A stretch of DNA of 64,000 nt from Pseudomonas sp. NC02 (GTDB lineage: Bacteria; Pseudomonadota; Gammaproteobacteria; Pseudomonadales; Pseudomonadaceae), in NCBI RefSeq assembly GCF_002874965.1, contig NZ_CP025624.1, positions 1,922,001-1,986,000 of the forward strand. Reading direction: 5' to 3'. How positions within the stretch are numbered: the stretch's first letter is position 1; the number at the start of each line of letters is the position of its first letter. The position numbers were made by a program, and so were the translations under genes. Under the pieces are notes generated by a model, which saw only the letters and a program-made list of their open reading frames with translations, did not search any database and was not told the DNA's origin. This document shows, one piece after another, positions 9,010-18,173 of the stretch.

Positions 9010-9473
9010 AGGTAATTGAGGGTCATGACCATCGACGAGGTGAACGCGCCCGGCGCCAGCGTGCCGCGTTCGACCAGTTGCGCCTTGAGGCTGATATCCA
9101 CGTCGCCGCTGAGGTTGGTGTATTTCTTGACGGTGCCATTGAGGTTTGCCGCCGTGTTGTCCGCCCACAGCAACGACACACCGAGGTTATCCGCCGTGGT
9201 CTTGGCCACGGTGGAGGTGTAGGTGCCGTTATTGGACGTGAAGCTGACATTTAGCGAAGAACCCGACGAGCACTTCAAGCGCACCGGCACTTCCACAGTG
9301 CCGGTGGTCGCCACCTGGTCAGTACGCACGTCGCCAAATGCGGCGGTCAGGGTTGTGCCGGTACTCAATACGCACGGTGGGCGGGTGAGGGTGCCGCTGA
9401 CGGTGATATTCACCACGTCGGCAGCGTGAGCGGTGCTGCTGAGCAGCATCAGGGCGAGCAGTGGAGTTTTCAT
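9006..9473 (-). CDS. Fimbrial minor subunit
   Basis: The protein has 155 residues. A cleavable signal peptide (MKTPLLALMLLSSTAHA) precedes a pilin domain with VNITVSGTLTRPPCVLSTG, a second Cys in LKCSSGS and a C-terminal beta strand ending VMTLNYL. An RBS (GAGGG) precedes ATG 9473, 10 bp after the stop of the tip-subunit gene. It is co-transcribed with the usher and chaperone genes upstream and is presumably polymerised in the periplasm through them. It resembles the next gene in its N-terminal strand, suggesting an old duplication of pilin subunits. Confidence 0.8.
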   Translation of the reverse strand: MKTPLLALMLLSSTAHAADVVNITVSGTLTRPPCVLSTGTTLTAAFGDVRTDQVATTGTVEVPVRLKCSSGSSLNVSFTSNNGTYTSTVAKTTADNLGVSLLWADNTAANLNGTVKKYTNLSGDVDISLKAQLVERGTLAPGAFTSSMVMTLNYL

Positions 9474-9483
9474 GGCAAGGCCC

Positions 9484-10395
9484 TCATTGATAGTCGATGT
9501 TCAGCGTGTATTGGCTCTGAAACGCACCCGTCGGTGATTGCCCGGCCGCCAGTTGTGGCTTGAAGCTCAGGTTTACGTCATTGCTGCCCACGCGTAACTG
9601 CATAAAGCGCGGGGTAGTGAAGTTCACCGGGTTCAGGGTGTCGGTCCACAGCGCCTGCATGTTCAAACCTGCCAGCGAGGTGCGCGTCACACCGGTAGTA
9701 GGGCTGACTACCGTCTGGTTTGGAAGCAGGTAGACGTTGGCTCGCATCTGCGCCGAGCATTTAATTGACACTGTGGTCGACTGCATCTGGTTATTGATGT
9801 CGCTGTTGCTGATAGAGCCGAAGCGCAGGTTGACGCTGCCGGGTGAACTCAGGCTGCAGGCAGGCGGGACTACGGTGTATGAAAACCCTGTGTTAAGAAA
9901 CCACTCGCCATAACCCAGCCAGTTTTCCGAGGTAACGCCCAGCAACACCCCTATCCAACGTGTGCCTGCAGTTTGGGGTGCTGTGCCCACCAGAATGTAG
10001 CGGTAAGGCACCACAGTATTAAGGGGTAGAGGCCGGCAGTAGCCGCCCAGGCAATTGCGGCTGTATTGGCCGATATTCAGATCGTATAAATAGATGTTGT
10101 TATACGGGTCGGACCATCTCAACGGGGCTTGATTCGGGCCGCTCATGTAGTTGATTCGCGTATTTAAACCGGCTGAATAGGGGAATGCGCGGCGAACGGT
10201 GCACGTGCCCTCGAAGACGATCCTGATCGCCTGGCCCGGTGTAAACGTGTAGCCGCCGCTCGGAACGCCTGGCACTGTGCAGTTGAGATTCCCTTCGACC
10301 AACGCTTGCGCCTGTTGTGAAAGGCAGCTCAATACTGCGCACAACAGCGCAAGCATCAGCCGTCCACGCACCTTATGTGTTGCTTTAACGATCAT
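9484..10395 (-). CDS. Fimbrial tip adhesin-like subunit
   Basis: The protein has 303 residues. It has an N-terminal signal peptide (about 1-33, ending SQQAQA) and a variable domain of about 150 residues with several Cys and Tyr residues. The C-terminal pilin domain runs from about residue 165 (PACSLSSPGSVNLRFGSIS) to the final strand TLNIDYQ. Two-domain proteins at this operon position are tip adhesins that bind surface ligands; the ligand is unknown. It is shorter than many CupA4/CupD4 adhesins. ATG 10395 follows the usher stop by one base, so an alternative start at 10437 inside the usher gene is unlikely. Confidence 0.75.
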   Translation of the reverse strand: MIVKATHKVRGRLMLALLCAVLSCLSQQAQALVEGNLNCTVPGVPSGGYTFTPGQAIRIVFEGTCTVRRAFPYSAGLNTRINYMSGPNQAPLRWSDPYNNIYLYDLNIGQYSRNCLGGYCRPLPLNTVVPYRYILVGTAPQTAGTRWIGVLLGVTSENWLGYGEWFLNTGFSYTVVPPACSLSSPGSVNLRFGSISNSDINNQMQSTTVSIKCSAQMRANVYLLPNQTVVSPTTGVTRTSLAGLNMQALWTDTLNPVNFTTPRFMQLRVGSNDVNLSFKPQLAAGQSPTGAFQSQYTLNIDYQ

Positions 10396-10396
10396 G

Positions 10397-12973
10397 TCAG
10401 GAATCCTTGGCACCCGACCCACCGGCCGCGCGCTCACATTGAATATTCATTTGGGTGATGCCGCCGTCGGCAGGCGCTGTTTCGTCCAGCTTCAATTCAC
10501 GGCTGCACCACGGCTGGCCGTCGACGCTGACCAACAACCGCGCCTCGGGCGGCACGCCGGTCAGGAACGCGCGGCCTTTGTCGGCCACCAGGGTGTTGCC
10601 GAGGGCGCGGCCATCCGGGGCAAACAATTCGGCGCGGGCGGCAAACGGCGCTGCTTCGCCAAGGGTGTCGCTGATGCGAAACAGGATGCGTTGGCCGCGC
10701 CGGGTGTCGAAGTCGGCCAGTACAAACGCGCCGCGGTTTGGCGTGACTTCCTGCACCGGCTCGGCGATGTCGACGTCAGACGGCATCGACTGGGTGTCCA
10801 GCGACACGCGGTTTTTGCGATAGGGCAGGGCCTGCGGCACCACGGTGTAGCCATTGCTGTTGGTGCGCACACCGCGCTTGTTGCTGATGCCCACGTCGGC
10901 GGCGCCCGGTGTGGCGACGATCACATTGGTTTCGCCCAATGGCTGGCTGAACATCAGGTTGCTGCCATACGCCACCACCGAACCTTCGACGCCCATGTCC
11001 AGTTGGCGGCTGCCGGTGGTCTCGTTATAGGCACCGCGCACAATCGCGTTGGGCGCGTCGTATTGCGCGGCGAAGGTGCCGCCGGTCTGGCGTTGCGCGC
11101 CGCTGACTTGCTGCGACACACCCGCGCTGTAGGCCAGCGTATCGTCCTCGAACGCGTTGCCGCTCAGGGTCGCGGTGCGTGATGCCGAGCCCCGCGCGCT
11201 CTGGTTCATGTTGGCCGTAACGCGCTGGCTGCGCGTGCCGCCCAGGGGCATGCTGATGCTCAGGGACAGGCTGCGGTCGTCGCTGTTGGCGCCTTTGTTC
11301 AGGCCCAGCCCAAGGGAGTAGGAAATGTCCCCGACGCTCGCGCTGTATCCCAATTGGATCGAGGTGTCGGCCTTGCTCTTGTCCCAGTAGGCGGTTTTCG
11401 ACACGTTGGCATAGACCCCGCCGTAGCCGCCCAATTGCTGCGACACGTTGGCGGTGAAGTTGCTTTTCATGTGGCCGCTGCGGTACGTGTCCAGGGTTTG
11501 CTCGGTGCTGCGGCTGTTCAGCGCTTCGTTGAACGAGTAGTAGCCGCCGGTGGAGTAGCGGTAGCCGATCAGGCTGAAGTTGGTGTCGGTGGCCGCCAGG
11601 GACTTGGAATAGCGAAAGCGAAACGACTGGCCGCTGGACGTGGTTTTCTCCCGGCCCACGGCGTCGCTGCGGGCGTGGGTCATGTCCACCGAGATCGCGC
11701 CAAAGCCGGCAAAGTCGTGGGCAAAACCCAGCAGGCCGGCGTTGTATTGATTACTCAGCAGGCTGCCGCCAAACAGCGTGGTGCTGCCGCTCAAACCGCG
11801 TCGTAGGGAGGCCTGGATAAATGTTGGGGTTTGCTGCACAAAGGACGATTGCGCCGGGCGGTATTGGCCGGCGAATACCGAATAGCTTTGCTGGCCTTCG
11901 CGCAGCATGTAGGGCACCGACGAGAACGACTGGGTGTAGACCTGGCGCTGGCCGTCCGGGCCTTCCACGGTGACTTCGATGTCGCCATTGCTGGCGGTGG
12001 GGTACAGGTCGGTCAAGGCGAACGGCCCCGACGGCACCCATTGCTCCTGGATCACATAGCCGCGCTGGCGGATGATCACCCGCGAGCGGCCATTGGCAAT
12101 GCCGCGAATCACCGGGGCGAATTCGCGGGCCTGGTCGGGCAGCATGTCCAGATCAGAGGCGATGCCCAGCCCGCGATAGGGGATCGCGTCAAACAGGTCG
12201 CCTTCGGTGGTGGAATCGCCTAGGGTGGCGATCGCCATCATATTGCCCATGTCGCGCTGGGCGTAGGTTTCCAGCGACTCCCAGCGCCCGGGCGTGGTGC
12301 TGCCTTTTTGCCAGGTCGAAAAATTGCGCAGGCGCCAGGCCCCGGCATTCACGCCGCTCCTCAGGCTGCCGAACTGGTCCTGGCGGCGGCCGGTATCGGA
12401 CTCCACGGTGCTGCCGGTGAAGCTGTAGTTGGTGAAGGCCACCTGTTCGCCGTTACTCCATTGCCGACGGCGCACTTCAAAAGGGATGCTGCCCAGGTAG
12501 GCCTGTGGGATTTCAATCGACAGGATCTGGCGGTTGAAGTCGTAGTCGTAGCTCACGCCGGCCAGGCCCTGATCGAACGCAATGCAGGTGGGGTCGGCGT
12601 CGGTGCGGTTTTGCAGGGCCGTGTCGGCCACGCCCTGGGCGCGGAAGAACTCGACATCCAGGCAGGGGAACAGGCCGGTGCTCGAGCGTTCCTGGGTGCC
12701 GGTGGCGCGGATGAAACGCACATCACGCTGTTCGATCGAGCGCTGGTTGAGCTGGATATCCACCCGGTAAATCCCCGGCAACTGGCCGTCGCTCATGGCG
12801 CTGACCTGTTGTTTCACAGGGGCCGAACTCTGCCCGCCGCCGATTTCGAGAAACGACGCATCGAACTCGTAGCCGGCGTGTGCGGGGGCCAGGTGCAAGG
12901 CGGCGGCGGCCACGAGCGGGCAGCCGAAAGCCTTCACGGCCCGACGGCGCATGAATGGGAATGAACGGAGCAT
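10397..12973 (-). CDS. Outer-membrane fimbrial usher (FimD/PapC family)
   Basis: The protein has 858 residues and a signal peptide ending in APAHA. The N-terminal chaperone-binding domain reads YEFDASFLEIGGGQ and then GIYRVDIQLNQ. The long middle part is the 24-stranded beta barrel with plug (YLLREG-like YMLREGQQSYSVFAG, GLNKGANSDDRSLSLS). C-terminal domains include GEAAPFAARAELF and a Cys-containing end. It acts in the outer membrane, receives chaperone-subunit complexes and secretes the fibre. AGGA at about -8 supports ATG 12973. The length is normal for the family. It lies between the chaperone and tip-adhesin genes. Confidence 0.93.
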   Translation of the reverse strand: MLRSFPFMRRRAVKAFGCPLVAAAALHLAPAHAGYEFDASFLEIGGGQSSAPVKQQVSAMSDGQLPGIYRVDIQLNQRSIEQRDVRFIRATGTQERSSTGLFPCLDVEFFRAQGVADTALQNRTDADPTCIAFDQGLAGVSYDYDFNRQILSIEIPQAYLGSIPFEVRRRQWSNGEQVAFTNYSFTGSTVESDTGRRQDQFGSLRSGVNAGAWRLRNFSTWQKGSTTPGRWESLETYAQRDMGNMMAIATLGDSTTEGDLFDAIPYRGLGIASDLDMLPDQAREFAPVIRGIANGRSRVIIRQRGYVIQEQWVPSGPFALTDLYPTASNGDIEVTVEGPDGQRQVYTQSFSSVPYMLREGQQSYSVFAGQYRPAQSSFVQQTPTFIQASLRRGLSGSTTLFGGSLLSNQYNAGLLGFAHDFAGFGAISVDMTHARSDAVGREKTTSSGQSFRFRYSKSLAATDTNFSLIGYRYSTGGYYSFNEALNSRSTEQTLDTYRSGHMKSNFTANVSQQLGGYGGVYANVSKTAYWDKSKADTSIQLGYSASVGDISYSLGLGLNKGANSDDRSLSLSISMPLGGTRSQRVTANMNQSARGSASRTATLSGNAFEDDTLAYSAGVSQQVSGAQRQTGGTFAAQYDAPNAIVRGAYNETTGSRQLDMGVEGSVVAYGSNLMFSQPLGETNVIVATPGAADVGISNKRGVRTNSNGYTVVPQALPYRKNRVSLDTQSMPSDVDIAEPVQEVTPNRGAFVLADFDTRRGQRILFRISDTLGEAAPFAARAELFAPDGRALGNTLVADKGRAFLTGVPPEARLLVSVDGQPWCSRELKLDETAPADGGITQMNIQCERAAGGSGAKDS

Positions 12974-13014
12974 GGTCGTTCCTGAAAAGGCGTTCCGGGG
13001 TTGTCGCGTGGGTA

Positions 13015-13710
13015 TCAGTGAATGCGGATGACGGGGGCGGTCACGATGCTGCCGTAGTCATCGATGTAGCTCAGTTGCACTTCATCGCCGGCCTTTGCCT
13101 GGATCGGCAGCTCACGCGCTTCGCCTGGGCGCAGCACATCCGGCGCCTGGGTGATCGGCAGGCCGTTGAGCTTCAGTTCGCTGACCACCACGTGCAGCTT
13201 GGAGGCGTTATTGACGGCCAATGCACCCGCTTGGGCCTTCCAGTTCACTTGCGCCACCGCGTCCTTGAGCGAACCTTTGAGGCCGGCCGGGCGGTAGAAC
13301 AGTTTGATCGTGGTCTTGAGCGCGATCTGCAGCACGTTCTTGCCTTTTTGATCGTCGCTCATGGCCGGGATTGCCTTGACGTTCATCAGGAACAGGCTTT
13401 CGCGGTCCTGGGGCACTTCTGGGCCACCGGTAAAAATGATGCGCAGGATATTTTCCTTGTCGGCATCCAGCCGGAACAGCGGCGGCGTGACGATAAAGTT
13501 ATCGACGCTTTCCTCGTTGCCACTGCCGAAGTGGCTGACCCAGGACTGCACGAGGTAAGGCGAGGTGTCGTCGCGGTTGCTGACGCTCAGGTTGGCTTCG
13601 TTGGAAGCGCCGTCGTAGATCAGTCGCGTGGCGCCGACGGTGACGGCGGCGTTGGCGGCGCTGTGCCAGAGCGGCAGCAGGGCGAGCAGAAGATAGACTT
13701 TCAAACGCAT
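13015..13710 (-). CDS. Periplasmic pilus assembly chaperone (PapD/FimC family)
   Basis: The protein has 231 residues with a signal peptide (MRLKVYLLLALLPLWHSAANA). The first immunoglobulin-like domain has VGATRLIYDGASNEANLSVSN and the family signature region ESLFLMNVKAIP (F1-G1 hairpin). The second domain starts near IKLFYRPAGLKG. It binds pilin subunits by donor-strand complementation and delivers them to the usher. It is the only chaperone gene visible in this operon. It follows the major pilin gene after 67 bp and precedes the usher gene after 41 bp. Confidence 0.93.
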   Translation of the reverse strand: MRLKVYLLLALLPLWHSAANAAVTVGATRLIYDGASNEANLSVSNRDDTSPYLVQSWVSHFGSGNEESVDNFIVTPPLFRLDADKENILRIIFTGGPEVPQDRESLFLMNVKAIPAMSDDQKGKNVLQIALKTTIKLFYRPAGLKGSLKDAVAQVNWKAQAGALAVNNASKLHVVVSELKLNGLPITQAPDVLRPGEARELPIQAKAGDEVQLSYIDDYGSIVTAPVIRIH

Positions 13711-13777
13711 GACAGGGGGACCTCCGGAAGCCCGCGGGCCGGCGCGCGAACGCCTGGCCCACGGTGTTGACGAGCAA

Positions 13778-14356
13778 TTACTTGTAGGTAACGTCGAAGC
13801 TGGCCAGCGCGTGCACCTGACCGGTGCTGATGCCGGAGGTGGTCACCGCGTCGTCGCCTTCACCGGTGGTGGTGTCGGCGACGGTGCGCACGTAGGCAGC
13901 GGTAAAGTCGAAGGTATTGGACTGTGCACGCAGGTCGTAATCGGCGGTCGGCGTGTTCAGTGGCAGTTTGTTGCCGTTACGGGAGTCGGTGATCTGGATC
14001 GCGATGCCGCGCACCTGGTTTTCACCGGTCAGGCCCAGTAATGTCGGGTCGCTGGCGTCTTGCTGGCCGCTGAAGGTGATCGCGACGTTTTTACGGGTCG
14101 CGGTGCTGCAGTTGTCCAGGCTGATGGAAAACGGCTTAGCTTTATCGGTGAGCACCGAACCCACGGTGGGCGCGAAGTCAGCGATGCGCACCGGGTCCAG
14201 AGTCACCGACTTGTTCACGTCGCCGGTGGTGATGGTGCAGGCGTTATCGGTGACGGAACCGGTGAATTCGATCTGCCCGTCCGCCGCCTGAGCGGTGCCG
14301 GCCAGCAACCAGCAAGCGCCGCAGGCGAGGGTGAGTTGGCTCAGTTTGTTCAGCAT
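13778..14356 (-). CDS. Major fimbrial subunit (type 1-like pilin)
   Basis: The protein has 192 residues. The signal peptide ends GTAQA. The mature start ADGQIEFTGSVTDNACTI carries the first Cys of the pilin fold; the second is in SLDNCSTATRK. The C-terminal strand VHALASFDVTYK fits donor-strand exchange. As the first gene of the operon, with the strongest RBS context (GAGG before ATG 14356), it should be the main shaft protein (CupD1/CupA1 position). The promoter must lie in 14357-14793. Confidence 0.88.
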   Translation of the reverse strand: MLNKLSQLTLACGACWLLAGTAQAADGQIEFTGSVTDNACTITTGDVNKSVTLDPVRIADFAPTVGSVLTDKAKPFSISLDNCSTATRKNVAITFSGQQDASDPTLLGLTGENQVRGIAIQITDSRNGNKLPLNTPTADYDLRAQSNTFDFTAAYVRTVADTTTGEGDDAVTTSGISTGQVHALASFDVTYK

Positions 14357-14793
14357 TGCAGTGCCTCTTTTAAGAGAAGGAAGGTTGTCTGCCTACCCGT
14401 CAGGTAAGCCAATCCATAGTGCAATGCTGTGTTTTAGAGGCACATGAGACGAATCTTAAAAACTGGCGAACTGATGGCCGCCCGACCGCTGAGTCCATAT
14501 AAGGCGCCGAGCGTGATATTCTGCGCGCCATCTTGGTCTAGCCTCTATCGAGTACGTACACCCGTATACGTCCCGGTGGTTAGCTGGCGCCCAGGTAGCT
14601 GAAGCCAATAATGATAAGAAGTCAGCGCAGAAGGGACATAAAAGTGAGGTCGATACGTCGGCCTTGTGTGCCCACCCTGCGGTCCCCGAATGAATGTGCA
14701 CACCCCGCGGTGCGTTGCCTGGCGCAGCGTGATTGAGGGTTGCCCATGATCAGGGGCAGTGGGGCGGATGGCGTTTTATCATAGGTGCTACTG
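14357..14793. promoter_or_regulatory. Divergent intergenic region between fimbrial operon and mqo
   Basis: This 437-bp gap has no convincing gene. It must contain the promoters of the fimbrial operon (leftward) and mqo (rightward). Two dyads stand out. One is GCCTACC (14391-14397) with GGTAAGC (14403-14409), 35-53 bp before the pilin start. The other is an imperfect repeat around ACGTACACCCGTATACGT (14553-14570). The first is placed where an operator or a leader structure for the fimbrial operon would be. Small open frames here have no family features. Confidence 0.5.
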
Positions 14794-16440
14794 ATGTTTA
14801 AAAAAGTAAACACTGCCCTGCTGGGGCTGGCTTTGTCGATGGGGATCACTTCCGTTCACGCGGAAGAGGCAAAGAAAGTCGATGTGCTGCTGATCGGCGG
14901 CGGCATCATGAGTGCAACCCTGGGTGTGTGGCTCAATGAGCTGCAACCGGACTGGTCGATGGAGATGGTCGAGCGCCTCGATGGCGTGGCCGAAGAAAGC
15001 TCCAACGGCTGGAACAACGCCGGTACCGGTCACTCGGCTTTGGCTGAGCTGAACTACACCCCGGAAGACAAGAACGGCAACGTTGAGATCCCGAAAGCGG
15101 TCGAGATCAACGAAGCGTTCCAGATCTCCCGTCAGTTCTGGTCCTGGCAGGTTCAGCAGGGCGTCCTGAAGAACCCGCGTTCGTTCATCAACTCCACTCC
15201 GCACATGAGCTTCGTGTGGGGCGATGACAACATCAAGTTCCTGAAGAAGCGCTACGAAGCGCTGCAGGCGAGCCCGCTGTTCGCCGGCATGCAGTACTCC
15301 GAAGACCCGGCGCAAATCGCCAAATGGGTTCCGCTGATGATGGAAGGGCGTGACCCGAACCAGAAAATCGCGGCCACCTGGACCCCGATCGGTACGGACG
15401 TGAACTTCGGCGAGATCACGCGCCAGTTCGTCGCTCACCTGCAAACTACGCCGAAGTTCGACCTGAAACTGTCGAGCGAAGTGCAGGACATCACCAAGAA
15501 CGCCGATGGCACCTGGCGTGTCAGCTACAAGAACCTGAAAGACGGCACCAAGACGGAAACCGACGCCAAGTTCGTGTTCATCGGCGCGGGCGGCGGTGCA
15601 CTGCACCTGCTGCAGAAGTCGGGCATTCCTGAAGCCAAGGAATACGCGGGCTTCCCTGTTGGTGGTTCGTTCCTGGTCACCGATAACCCAACGATTGCCG
15701 AGCAGCACCTGGCCAAGGCCTACGGTAAAGCTTCCGTTGGCGCACCGCCGATGTCGGTTCCGCACCTGGACACCCGCGTGCTGGATGGCAAGCGCGTGAT
15801 TCTGTTTGGCCCATTCGCTACCTTCTCGACCAAGTTCCTGAAAGAAGGCTCGTACCTGGACCTGCTGACCAGCACCACCACCCACAACATCTGGCCAATG
15901 ACCAAAGTCGGTATCCGCGAATACCCACTGGTCGAGTACCTCGCCGGCCAACTGATGCTGTCGGATGACGACCGCTTCAAGGCGCTGCAAGAGTACTTCC
16001 CGAACGCCAAGAAAGAAGACTGGCGCCTGTGGCAGGCCGGTCAGCGTGTGCAGATCATCAAGCGTGACGAAGAGCAGGGCGGCGTCCTGAAACTCGGTAC
16101 CGAAGTGGTCAGCTCCGCCGACAACACCATCGCCGGCCTGCTGGGTGCATCGCCAGGCGCGTCCACCGCGGCTCCGATCATGCTGACCGTGCTGCAGAAA
16201 GTGTTCAAGGAACAGGTTGCTTCCCCGGCCTGGCAGGAAAAGCTGCACCAGATCGTGCCTAGCTACGGCACCAAGCTGAACGACAGCCCTGAAGCTGTGG
16301 CTAAAGAATGGGCCTACACCGCCAACATTCTGCAGCTGACGCCTCCACCTGCGATTCCGCAGCTGACTGCTCCGAAAGCCACCGAGGCTGCAAAGCCTGC
16401 GGCTGAGCCGAGCAAGCCAGCTTCTGACCTCGCGCTGTAA
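14794..16440 (+). CDS. mqo: Malate:quinone oxidoreductase
   Basis: The FAD-dependent enzyme has 548 residues and oxidises malate to oxaloacetate, passing electrons to the quinone pool. The N-terminal dinucleotide motif is [13 protein letters not shown], followed by the family segments [20 protein letters not shown] and [10 protein letters not shown]. It carries an N-terminal hydrophobic leader ([23 protein letters not shown]), as in some Pseudomonas Mqo proteins, and a Lys/Pro/Ala-rich tail. I chose ATG 14794, with AGGTG just upstream, over a GTG three codons earlier. A rho-independent terminator follows. Confidence 0.95.
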   Translation: MFKKVNTALLGLALSMGITSVHAEEAKKVDVLLIGGGIMSATLGVWLNELQPDWSMEMVERLDGVAEESSNGWNNAGTGHSALAELNYTPEDKNGNVEIPKAVEINEAFQISRQFWSWQVQQGVLKNPRSFINSTPHMSFVWGDDNIKFLKKRYEALQASPLFAGMQYSEDPAQIAKWVPLMMEGRDPNQKIAATWTPIGTDVNFGEITRQFVAHLQTTPKFDLKLSSEVQDITKNADGTWRVSYKNLKDGTKTETDAKFVFIGAGGGALHLLQKSGIPEAKEYAGFPVGGSFLVTDNPTIAEQHLAKAYGKASVGAPPMSVPHLDTRVLDGKRVILFGPFATFSTKFLKEGSYLDLLTSTTTHNIWPMTKVGIREYPLVEYLAGQLMLSDDDRFKALQEYFPNAKKEDWRLWQAGQRVQIIKRDEEQGGVLKLGTEVVSSADNTIAGLLGASPGASTAAPIMLTVLQKVFKEQVASPAWQEKLHQIVPSYGTKLNDSPEAVAKEWAYTANILQLTPPPAIPQLTAPKATEAAKPAAEPSKPASDLAL

Positions 16441-16482
16441 GACGTTGGTGAGGTCCTGATTCAGGGCCTGCGCAACGTAAAA

Positions 16483-16517
16483 AGCCCGCTGAACCGGTGA
16501 CGGTCAGCGGGCTTTTT
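16483..16517 (+). terminator. Rho-independent terminator of mqo
   Basis: The stem AGCCCGCTGA (16483-16492) pairs with TCAGCGGGCT (16504-16513) and is followed by a run of six T residues. It begins about 40 bp after the mqo stop and also lies just beyond the stop of the convergent gene at 16526, so it may serve both. Confidence 0.9.
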
Positions 16518-16525
16518 TGCAGGTG

Positions 16526-17179
16526 TCACCAATGAGCGGGTACTTCGACCTGCCGCTCTGCAGCTGCCAACGCTGCCTTCAGTCCCTCTTTATCCAGAGG
16601 TATGCAGTACGCCGGCTTGGCGCGTTCAAACCGCCAGCTCTCATCCAGCCCACCGGCATCTACTGCGTCGAAGCCGATCTCGTCCAGCAGGGCGATGACT
16701 TGCGCCTTGGCTGCCGGGTCATCCGCCGCGACCGGGAGCGCGCGCCGGTCGGGTGCGCCGCGGCTGCGAGCATCCTGGGTCAGGTCCGGCGCCAGGATAG
16801 CGTTGAACACTTTCACCACATTTGATTGCGACAGGTGCTCGGCCACCAACCGGCTGGTGGTGGTTTCAAAGCGGTCGAGCACGGGAATATGGCCGTCGCG
16901 GTTCGGGTAGTAGTTGTTGGCATCCATCACGGTTTTGCCTTCCAGCCACTGCGCCGGCACGCTGCGGTAATGTTCGAACGGAATCGCCAGCAGGACCAGT
17001 TCGCCAAATTGCGCGGCGTCTTGCGCAGTACCCACTTGAACCCCACGAATGCCACTCAGCACGCTGCTCATCGACTGCGGGCCGCGGGAGTTGCTCAACA
17101 TCACTTCATGGCCGGCCGCCAACGCCAACTGCGCAACGGCGCGTCCGATAAAGCCTGCTCCGATAATGCCAATTTTCAT
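16526..17179 (-). CDS. NAD(P)-binding oxidoreductase, F420-dependent NADP reductase-like fold
   Basis: The protein has 217 residues. The N-terminal Rossmann motif GIIGAGFIGRAVA and a following SNSRGP loop, which fits NADPH phosphate binding, place it in the family annotated as NADP oxidoreductase coenzyme F420-dependent. Later segments include LAIPFEHY, DANNYYPNRDG and VVKVFNAI. Pseudomonads do not make F420, so the real partner is more likely NADPH. The substrate is unknown. It is divergent from the LysR gene at 17277 with a 97-bp gap, a layout in which the LysR protein often controls its neighbour. Confidence 0.75.
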   Translation of the reverse strand: MKIGIIGAGFIGRAVAQLALAAGHEVMLSNSRGPQSMSSVLSGIRGVQVGTAQDAAQFGELVLLAIPFEHYRSVPAQWLEGKTVMDANNYYPNRDGHIPVLDRFETTTSRLVAEHLSQSNVVKVFNAILAPDLTQDARSRGAPDRRALPVAADDPAAKAQVIALLDEIGFDAVDAGGLDESWRFERAKPAYCIPLDKEGLKAALAAAERQVEVPAHW

Positions 17180-17276
17180 GTCGGTGCTCCTGAGTTGAGA
17201 GAGACGTTATGATGATTGGCTACCGGATGAGGATAAATGGCCGTTCTGGTCTTGGTGTTGTTACTGGGAGTGGTGA

Positions 17277-18173
17277 ATGATGGACCGCCTTTCAAGCATG
17301 AGTGCCTTTGTGATGGCTGCCGAACTGGGGTCCTACGCCCGTGCTGCCGAACGCCTGGGAATGTCGCCGCAGATGGTAGCCAAGCATGTGGCGGCGCTGG
17401 AGCGGCGGCTGGGCGCACGCCTGCTCAACCGCACCACACGCCGGCAAAGCCTGACGGAGTTGGGAAGCGCGTACTACGAGCGCTGCAAACATATCCTGAC
17501 AGAGGCAGAGGCCGCAGACTCCCTCGCCCAGATCATGAATGACACACCACGGGGCAAGCTCAAGATCAGCGCCCCAGTGACTTTTGGCTCCTACAGCCTG
17601 ATGCCACTGGTGACCGAATTTTTACGCGACAACCCCGAGGTGGAAATCGACCTGCACCTGACCGACCGGTTTGTCGACCTGGTGGAGGAGGGCTACGAAG
17701 TGGCGTTCCGTATCGGCCCGCTGGCGAACAGCAGCCTCACCGCCCGGCCGCTGCAGCCCTACCGTCTGGTGGTCTGTGCGGCACCCAAATACCTGGCCGA
17801 GCGCGGCACGCCGCTGGCGCCCGCTGACCTTGAACACCACGAGTGCCTGGGATACGCCTACTGGTCACGCCCGGCTGATCGCGAATGGTCGTTCTACCAA
17901 GGCGCCGTCCTGCACAAGGCCCAGGTTGCCAGCCGCCTGCACGTGAATGAAAGCCGAGCCTTGATGTCGGCCGCGCGGGATGGTTTCGGGATTGTGCTGG
18001 GGCCTGAGGATTTCTTACGCTCGGCGCTCAAGAGCGGTGAATTGGTGCGAGTGCTGCCGGACTATGAGGCGCCAAGTCGGCAGATGCATTTGCTCTACAC
18101 CGCGAATCGCCAGCGCACCGCCAAGCTGCGGCGATTTGTCGATGCGGTGCTGTTGCGTTTCGGACCGCCCTAG
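17277..18173 (+). CDS. LysR-family transcriptional regulator
   Basis: The protein has 298 residues. The N-terminal winged HTH reads MSAFVMAAELGSYARAAERL and RTTRRQSLTELG. This belongs to the DsdC/AaeR-like group with a TPRGKLKISAP-type linker (here DTPRGKLKISAP). The C-terminal part is a periplasmic-binding-protein-like effector domain. Tandem ATGs at 17277 and 17280 follow GGGAG, so either could be used. Its divergent partner is the NAD(P)-binding protein gene. The 3' end overlaps the next, convergent gene by 4 bp. Confidence 0.88.
   Translation: MMDRLSSMSAFVMAAELGSYARAAERLGMSPQMVAKHVAALERRLGARLLNRTTRRQSLTELGSAYYERCKHILTEAEAADSLAQIMNDTPRGKLKISAPVTFGSYSLMPLVTEFLRDNPEVEIDLHLTDRFVDLVEEGYEVAFRIGPLANSSLTARPLQPYRLVVCAAPKYLAERGTPLAPADLEHHECLGYAYWSRPADREWSFYQGAVLHKAQVASRLHVNESRALMSAARDGFGIVLGPEDFLRSALKSGELVRVLPDYEAPSRQMHLLYTANRQRTAKLRRFVDAVLLRFGPP

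Noticed and set aside
10277..11182. 301-codon plus-strand frame opposite the usher gene
   Set aside because: It overlaps the usher and tip-subunit genes in antisense and has no signal, motif or RBS.
14456..14849. Small minus-strand frames before mqo
   Set aside because: They have no RBS or family features and occupy the region needed for the two divergent promoters.
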